DNA of 12,593 nt from Gammaproteobacteria bacterium (lineage in GTDB: Bacteria; Pseudomonadota; Gammaproteobacteria; Pseudomonadales; Azotimanducaceae_A), in assembly GCA_028819775.1 (NCBI GenBank), contig JAPPKV010000397.1, forward strand, positions 1-12,593, written 5' to 3'. This document shows, in pieces, positions 9,001 to 12,593 of the stretch. Under the pieces are notes generated by a model. It was given only the letters and a program-made list of their open reading frames with translations. It was not told the origin of the DNA and did no database searches. A program made the translations under genes and the position numbers. Every line of letters begins with the position of its first letter. The first letter of the stretch is position 1.

Positions 9001-11778
9001 GTACCCGACGAGCGCATCTGCCGGCGACAGGAGCGTTCCAGTCAAAGCCTTGACGCCGCGCCCGCCACTTGCCTCGTATCCCTGCGCCCTCAGTACCAGC
9101 CGGTAGATGCCGTTGGTGTACTGCCCGACATCAAACGACATCACCCCAACGCCGTCCTGGTCGGTAGCCGTCTCGTCGAGATCGAGGGTCACGGGCTTCG
9201 GCGGCGTGTCGGGGTCGCGGTAGGGATCCGCGAATACGAACCCCGGGTGTTCCGGGAAGTGCGGGGAAATCGGCGTCAACTCGAGACTGCCCGTCACCCG
9301 CCGACCCTGTGCGGCGGTCCCGAACAGGTTTTCGAGCGTCACCCGTGCCGAGTGGCGTCCTGGCTTCAGCCACGCGCGGCGAGGCATTTCCCGTGTCGTC
9401 GACGAATCCCCCGGAGCAGCGGCGACCTCTTCGACGATCGCCGCGCGGATTCGCAAACGGTCCGGCTGGTATTCCTCGACGCTGAACGTCGTGCCACCCA
9501 GGGCACGGAGCCGGCCATTGTCGTCCACGACGTAGACACTCGCCCGATAGCTACCGGTCGGCGACTCGGGGCGGGTTTCGAAGTCCCAAGCGAGGAGCCC
9601 GTCGGCGGGCAGCACGGTCCGGGTGGCGAGTGCCCGGTTGCCACGGGCGTCCGTGACCCTCAACTCGATCGGCGCTCCCGGTACGGCGCCGAAGTCGCCC
9701 TCCCTCACGATGCCGAACAAGCGCACCGTTTCGCCCGGCCGGTACAACCCCCGATCGGTGTAGAGCGCCGCCTTGAGGCGCTCGGCATCGTCCTTCGCCG
9801 TGTATTCGCCACCGATGTCGAATCCCGACCATCTCAACCGGCGATCGCTGCGTTGGTACGGCATGAACGTGACGTCGCCCTCGTGCCGAACCACGAACAC
9901 GCTCGGCTCCCGATCACGTTCGAAGTCGTCCGCCGCGGCAAGCCGGGCATGGCCTTCGGCGTCGGTGGTGGCGGTCAGAACCGCCAGTCCGTTCTTGCCG
10001 AGGAGTTCCACCTCGGCATCCTCGACGGGCTCGCCGGTGGCAATCGAATGCACGAAGACGTGCTGGCTCTTGTCGGCATTGGTCTTGACCAGCAGACCGA
10101 GATCCGTGACCAGCGCCATGCGCCGATCGAAATCGCCAACCACCCGTTCCGTCTCCGGGTCCCAACCCTGAACCTTGACGAAGAACAAGCCGCCGGCATC
10201 GAGAAACTCGTCGAGATCCAAGGTGGCGTAGACCTTCTCCCGGGGGTGACCGGGGTTCAGTTCCACGATACGAGTGGTCAACTTGGCGAGGTTGTCCGCA
10301 TCGAACCGGTACCGGAACCAGGGATCCCGGATGTCACCGCCCGTCTGACTCGCCAAGTGGTTGAGCGTACCCGGCAGGAGTTGCTGAATGTCCACCTTGA
10401 CGGCCGAAACGCCTCGTCCAGAGAACGTCAGCAGGCGGTTGCCCGTCAGGGGCAGCAAGGCACCGTCCTGCGCGATGGCAGCCTCCTTCGGGTAGTCCGG
10501 CACACGCACCACGTCGTCGTACGCCGATGCCAGCACGAAATCGCCGGCGGAGGTCAAGCCGGGTTCGATGCGCAGGTAGACGAACCGGTTCGGCGGTGCA
10601 TCGAACGTGACGCTCTGCAACATCGCCTCGTCGCGCTCAGCGGGATTCACGGTCAACGCCACCGGCACGGATCGCGCCAGCACCTCCGCCGTTGCCTCGG
10701 CGGGAGAGCGCCAGCTGTAGTACGGATAGGTCGTGTTGCCGATTCGGTGGTCCCTTGGCAGCAACCACGCCGCCATCCGTTCTCCGAATTGCTCGGTGTC
10801 GACGTGATCGGTGAACGACACCGCGACGGTCTGCACGGGATCTCCCTGGGCATCGTCGACCATCGACGCGCTGACACGTCCGACGCGGAAGTAGCTCTCT
10901 CGGTCGGGCAGGCGAACCTGCGCGAACAGCGCCTCCTCGAATACCCCGTCGCCGTTCAAGGGCTCGAGATCCTCCACCACCGTGACGGTCGCGAAGTGCT
11001 CCCGCTCGGGAATTGCGACGACGTCCGAATGCACGTGGGCGGTTCGGTCGTAGGGTCCGTACTCCACCCGGAACCCAAGTTCGCCCACCTCGGCTTCCGA
11101 CGCCTCCGGTCCTTCCCGGAGCGCGAGGCCAAGGCGTTGTTCGAAATCATCCCGCGCAACCGGGTGCGAAAAGCCGAAGCTGGCGGTCACCCGCCGTTCG
11201 GTTGCGTTCTCAGGATGCTGGTAGAAGGTCGCTTCAAGCACTTTCGCGACGAACGGCGGCGTCCGGAACTCGACGGTCCAGTCGGTCAATTCGACGTCCG
11301 GCGCAAACAGGTCGGGGGATAGTCTCACCCGGTATTCGCGGTCCGCCGGCCAATCCTCCGACGACTTGAACACAAGCTGGTTGTCCGTCTCGAAACGCCA
11401 CTCGCCGGCGATCGGCGGGTCCAGTTCGACGCCCTCCTCCAGAACCTCGCCGACCAGGTCCAGGCGCGCCGCCGACAACCTCGGCGGCGGTTCGGTTTCG
11501 CCGCCCCCGAGCAAGTAATGGAAGTCGAGACCAAGCCGATCCCAGACCAATTCATCGCGCTTGACGCGTGAGATGCCCGGCGGGTCGATGTCCACCGCCA
11601 CGCGCAGGGGCTTCGGCAAGCCCTGGTAGTAGAAATAGCCACCCGCCGCCAACATCAGCAAGCCGATAAATGCCAATGTGCCGTAACCGACGCGCCGCAG
11701 GCCGACTCGCATGAGCCACGCCGGCGGGTACCAGGAGAATTCGCCAAGCGCCGCCGCAACGAAGGCCTTGGGTTTCAT
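6028..11778 (-). CDS. yfhM: Bacterial alpha-2-macroglobulin with thioester motif (YfhM type)
   Basis: This 1916-residue envelope protein belongs to the bacterial alpha-2-macroglobulin family (COG2373 type), thought to trap proteases covalently in the periplasm. Residues 31-51 form one hydrophobic segment after R24, R28 and R29, which suggests a signal anchor. No lipobox Cys is present, unlike the lipoprotein YfhM of E. coli. The N-terminal 600 residues are beta-rich macroglobulin-like domains. The MG2 hallmark DRGLYRPGE is at 675-683 and the A2M segment around LFAVDEGILQV at 1180-1190. The thioester CTEQ is at 1467-1470, within PHACTEQ. Next comes the alpha-helical thioester domain (QNADGGFLFWATSEEAAPF near 1510), then a C-terminal macroglobulin domain. 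An intact CxEQ separates this from the thioester-less YfaS group. It is longer than E. coli YfhM (about 1650). I chose the ATG at 11778 for its strong GGGGGAGG site, 5 bases upstream; the TTG at 11793 lies upstream of that site. It is first in an operon with pbpC. Confidence 0.95.
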   Translation of the reverse strand: MKPKAFVAAALGEFSWYPPAWLMRVGLRRVGYGTLAFIGLLMLAAGGYFYYQGLPKPLRVAVDIDPPGISRVKRDELVWDRLGLDFHYLLGGGETEPPPRLSAARLDLVGEVLEEGVELDPPIAGEWRFETDNQLVFKSSEDWPADREYRVRLSPDLFAPDVELTDWTVEFRTPPFVAKVLEATFYQHPENATERRVTASFGFSHPVARDDFEQRLGLALREGPEASEAEVGELGFRVEYGPYDRTAHVHSDVVAIPEREHFATVTVVEDLEPLNGDGVFEEALFAQVRLPDRESYFRVGRVSASMVDDAQGDPVQTVAVSFTDHVDTEQFGERMAAWLLPRDHRIGNTTYPYYSWRSPAEATAEVLARSVPVALTVNPAERDEAMLQSVTFDAPPNRFVYLRIEPGLTSAGDFVLASAYDDVVRVPDYPKEAAIAQDGALLPLTGNRLLTFSGRGVSAVKVDIQQLLPGTLNHLASQTGGDIRDPWFRYRFDADNLAKLTTRIVELNPGHPREKVYATLDLDEFLDAGGLFFVKVQGWDPETERVVGDFDRRMALVTDLGLLVKTNADKSQHVFVHSIATGEPVEDAEVELLGKNGLAVLTATTDAEGHARLAAADDFERDREPSVFVVRHEGDVTFMPYQRSDRRLRWSGFDIGGEYTAKDDAERLKAALYTDRGLYRPGETVRLFGIVREGDFGAVPGAPIELRVTDARGNRALATRTVLPADGLLAWDFETRPESPTGSYRASVYVVDDNGRLRALGGTTFSVEEYQPDRLRIRAAIVEEVAAAPGDSSTTREMPRRAWLKPGRHSARVTLENLFGTAAQGRRVTGSLELTPISPHFPEHPGFVFADPYRDPDTPPKPVTLDLDETATDQDGVGVMSFDVGQYTNGIYRLVLRAQGYEASGGRGVKALTGTLLSPADALVGYRADGALDFIALEGARTVRFLAIDRDLEAVARERLQSILVERRYVSALVKQPNGKFAYQSVVKETELERTPFELPSGGAEVTLPTSRPGRFALDIVDADGVRLNRVEFAVAGAANVAGNLERDAELDLKLDRREYAPGDEITVEITAPYAGTGLVTIERDRVHAFEWFRSETNNVLSSIRVPDDLEGNAYVNVAFVRDIDSAEIFVSPLSYAVAPFAVDRSARRLDIELSVPERVRPGSPLTIGYTASEPSRLVLFAVDEGILQVADYSTPDPLGIFLSKKALQVETHQMVDLILPDYDVLRRVSAPGGGDLGRLLGANLNPFRRRSEPPVVFWFGILEADSAQGQVDVSIPDYFNGELRVMALGVAEAKLGAGARPVTVRGPIVLSPNLPLAAAPGDVFDVAVGVANNIDGADGEVAVSVEAMERLGAEDGFDRTVDVPAGGEGRVNFRLRAGATPGAASVTLAGRLGDVSVERQATLSVRPPVAFETTVDSGYDAGGRAVVALPRRLHEGLASRRITAAASPLALADGLLAYLESFPHACTEQIVSRAFGQLGLRQGPTFGLDWRQYRTRFRDTIARLRPRQNADGGFLFWATSEEAAPFASVYVTHFLAEARALGLPVPDDMYARAWGYLGRLAGGNDDTSPFDLAAARARAYAIYLLTRSGRVTTNYLNALQETLEVHTDEVWRGDIASAYMAASHALLRNDVLAERLIDGYRLGESSTPETDFDTRLGRDAQYISLLALHFPARMARLDGDAVQRLVAPVFENRFNTLSAAYTVLALGAIHRSLAAQGQLSPPTVVAYGPDGPIDVAVSGDVFSRASLPVSVERLEISRSGSGGVYYAASESGFDVEMPTDRLAEGIEVDRVYLNDNGDPVERIRVGDELTVRLRVRSKGGWIGNVAVTDLLPGGFEILTESVRNRYGRWAPDYRDVREDRLVLYGAFDERVTEILYRVKATNPGEFTAPAAHAAAMYHRGVRGRSLPGRLVVENT

Positions 11779-11783
11779 GGCCG

Positions 11784-11791
11784 CCTCCCCC
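11784..11791 (-). promoter_or_regulatory. Strong ribosome-binding site of the alpha-2-macroglobulin gene
   Basis: The minus strand reads GGGGGAGG five bases before the ATG at 11778. This decides the start in favour of that ATG over the TTG at 11793. The same eight bases can pair with a C-rich tract further up the leader (minus-strand CTTCCCCC, plus positions 11833-11840), so access to it may be structure-dependent. Confidence 0.75.
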
Positions 11792-11800
11792 AAGAACTAA

Positions 11801-11835
11801 CCCCTCACCCTAGTGGGCGTCAGGGAAGAGAGGGG
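11801..11835 (-). promoter_or_regulatory. Possible hairpin in the alpha-2-macroglobulin leader
   Basis: CCCCTC (11801-11806) pairs with GAGGGG (11830-11835), and inside it CCCT (11808-11811) pairs with AGGG (11822-11825), around a 10-base loop with an asymmetric internal bulge. It lies 23-57 bases before the ATG at 11778 and would be transcribed only if the transcript starts upstream of it. No U-run follows, so it is not a standard terminator. The 5' arm of this hairpin in the minus-strand RNA shares bases with the C tract that can instead pair with the ribosome-binding site. Function is inferred from pairing only. Confidence 0.35.
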
Positions 11836-11960
11836 GGAAGAACAATGGAAGTTTCGAACGAGTGCCGCGAGACCGCTGAATCGCTCTCCACTTTCACGGG
11901 CTCACGGCCGTTTCAACGCGGTCGCGAGGCAGTCGCCACTGTAGACGCACTCGGGATGGC

Positions 11961-11993
11961 ACATCGCCCCTTTCAAATCGGGGGCCGAGTTGC
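11961..11993. repeat. Intergenic imperfect direct repeat, copy 1
   Basis: This copy begins ACATCGCCCC and ends GGGGCCGAGTTGC. It aligns with the copy at 12118-12149 at about 30 of 33 columns, with one single-base gap and two mismatches. GCCCC (11966-11970) and GGGGC (11981-11985) are inverted arms that can form a small hairpin, and the same arms are kept in the other copy. Confidence 0.7.
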
Positions 11994-12041
11994 CCTGTTG
12001 CTCCTGTTCGGTGATCGGCAGCCGGATCGCGGCATCCATGG

Positions 12042-12073
12042 GGGAACATCCCTCATTCATCGGCTGGCATCGC
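12042..12073. repeat. Intergenic imperfect direct repeat, degenerate copy 2
   Basis: GGGAACATC (12042-12050) is identical to the start of copy 3 (12114-12122). The following CCTCATTCATCGG aligns with CCCCATTCAATCCGGGG after small gaps. The hairpin arms are not well kept. It lies between the two better copies in the same orientation, with spacings of 85 and 72 bases between ACATC cores. Confidence 0.4.
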
Positions 12074-12117
12074 AGGTGGGCTGATGTGTGCAGGATCCGG
12101 GGCCCCGTCCGGAGGGA

Positions 12118-12149
12118 ACATCGCCCCATTCAATCCGGGGCCGAGTTGC
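12118..12149. repeat. Intergenic imperfect direct repeat, copy 3
   Basis: This is the second well-conserved copy, 157 bases after copy 1 and in the same orientation. It keeps the ACATCGCCCC start, the GGGGCCGAGTTGC end and the GCCCC (12123-12127) / GGGGC (12137-12141) inverted arms while the loop bases differ. That pattern suits a small structured repeat better than a protein-coding duplicate. Confidence 0.7.
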
Positions 12150-12256
12150 GCTTTGCCAGCAGTCGAACGCCAGAGGAGACTGCCTTCGTCGGCCCCGCGC
12201 CGGTGGACAGCCGGATGGGGGAAGCGACAGACTCTTCGGCTTCGCCCGACCTACAC

Positions 12257-12260
12257 AGGA
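12257..12260 (+). promoter_or_regulatory. Ribosome-binding site of the terminal epimerase gene
   Basis: AGGA lies six bases before the ATG at 12267. It supports that start, which also places the cofactor-binding loop at the usual distance from the N-terminus. Confidence 0.65.
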
Positions 12261-12266
12261 TCTGCC

Positions 12267-12593
12267 ATGCCGAACAACATCCGTCCGGAAGACGGTGCCG
12301 TCGCCGTGACCGGCAGCGCCGGGTACATCGGTTCGCACCTGGTGCTGGACCTCGTCGGTTCCGGCTACCAAGTACGTGCCTGCGTCCGCGACGCCACCAA
12401 CCTGGCCAACACCGCTCACCTTGGCGCGATGAACCGAATCGGGCCCGGCACCGTCTCGCTACATTCCTGCGACATGACTGTGCCGGGCGTCTACGACGAC
12501 GTGTTCGCTGGCTGCTCCGCCGTGTTCCACGCCGCTGCGGAGATGGGAAACCTCCAGGGGTCGACGCCGCAGAAGGTCTACGACGGCGGCCTT
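12267..12593 (+). CDS. NAD(P)-dependent epimerase/reductase, extended SDR (3' end outside the window)
   Basis: The first 109 residues of an extended short-chain dehydrogenase are present; the frame is still open at the window edge. The Rossmann motif TGSAGYIG (residues 15-22) is the TGxxGxxG form of extended SDRs such as sugar epimerases and dihydroflavonol-reductase-like enzymes. The stretch GYQVRACVRD (33-42) carries Arg37 and Arg41, where an NADP-binding arginine commonly sits, and resembles the dihydroflavonol/cinnamoyl-CoA reductase branch. The segment CSAVFHAAA (about 83-91) is the typical strand-4 cofactor contact. The catalytic YxxxK lies beyond the window, so the substrate cannot be assigned. 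The ATG at 12267 has AGGA six bases upstream. It is transcribed away from the alpha-2-macroglobulin operon. Confidence 0.9.
   Translation, partial: MPNNIRPEDGAVAVTGSAGYIGSHLVLDLVGSGYQVRACVRDATNLANTAHLGAMNRIGPGTVSLHSCDMTVPGVYDDVFAGCSAVFHAAAEMGNLQGSTPQKVYDGGL

Larger units (their letters stand above)
11779..12266. other. Divergent intergenic region, no convincing protein gene
   Basis: This stretch of 488 bases separates the minus-strand alpha-2-macroglobulin gene from the plus-strand epimerase gene and should carry promoters for both, though I see no good -35/-10 pair on either strand. It contains the leader hairpin, three imperfect direct repeats, a 10-base palindrome CGGGGCCCCG (12098-12107) and, near the end, TTCGGCTTCGCCCGACCTAC (12235-12254). 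From memory, the last resembles GTAGGTCGGG-type repeated motifs common in proteobacterial intergenic DNA. Two short reading frames inside it are discussed elsewhere and not called. Third-position GC of the plus-strand frame at 11845-12084 is clearly lower than in the real genes. Confidence 0.7.

Noticed and set aside
8515..11322. Very long open plus-strand frame (935 residues) antisense to the alpha-2-macroglobulin gene
   Set aside because: High GC with strong third-position bias removes stops from opposite-strand frames. The translation has no recognisable domains and lies wholly within a well-supported gene.
11845..12084. 79-residue plus-strand frame with an AGGGGGG ribosome-binding-like site
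   Set aside because: Its third-position GC is about 65%, well below the real genes, it crosses two repeat copies, and the G-rich site is explained by the leader hairpin of the opposite strand.
12057..12419. 120-residue minus-strand frame overlapping the epimerase start
   Set aside because: It is antisense to the epimerase Rossmann region, which has a clear motif and ribosome-binding site.

Overview
The window is GC-rich chromosomal DNA, tightly packed and strongly biased to G/C at third codon positions. It looks like a proteobacterium, most likely a gammaproteobacterium. The best evidence is a penicillin-binding protein 1C gene directly downstream of a bacterial alpha-2-macroglobulin gene, the same pairing as yfhM-pbpC in Escherichia coli. 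The taxonomic call is inference; no rRNA or tRNA marker is present.

Layout. Positions 1-227 hold no convincing gene, but contain a candidate extended -10 promoter and a small palindrome. Three plus-strand genes follow in a tight series: a classical short-chain dehydrogenase (228-1085), a MaoC-type acyl-CoA hydratase (1105-1623) and a lipoprotein S9 serine peptidase (1632-3590). After a 41-base convergent gap comes a minus-strand pair: a thioester-containing alpha-2-macroglobulin (11778 down to 6028) and, overlapping it by four bases, pbpC (6031 down to 3632). Together these two take up about 65% of the window. A 488-base divergent intergenic region (11779-12266) holds three imperfect direct repeats and possible leader hairpins. 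The window ends inside a plus-strand extended-SDR/epimerase gene starting at 12267.

How the genes work together. In E. coli and relatives the alpha-2-macroglobulin is thought to trap invading proteases in the periplasm while PBP1C repairs the peptidoglycan beside it. The intact CxEQ thioester and intact transglycosylase and transpeptidase motifs here fit that model. The dehydrogenase and hydratase look like two steps of acyl-CoA or related lipid/carboxylate metabolism. The S9 lipoprotein peptidase shares their probable transcript, without an obvious biochemical link.

I found no mobile element, CRISPR array, RNA gene or wholly new system. The points most worth a second look are the A2M leader, where two RNA pairings compete for the ribosome-binding site; the repeat family in the divergent intergenic region; and the unusual membrane anchoring of the alpha-2-macroglobulin.
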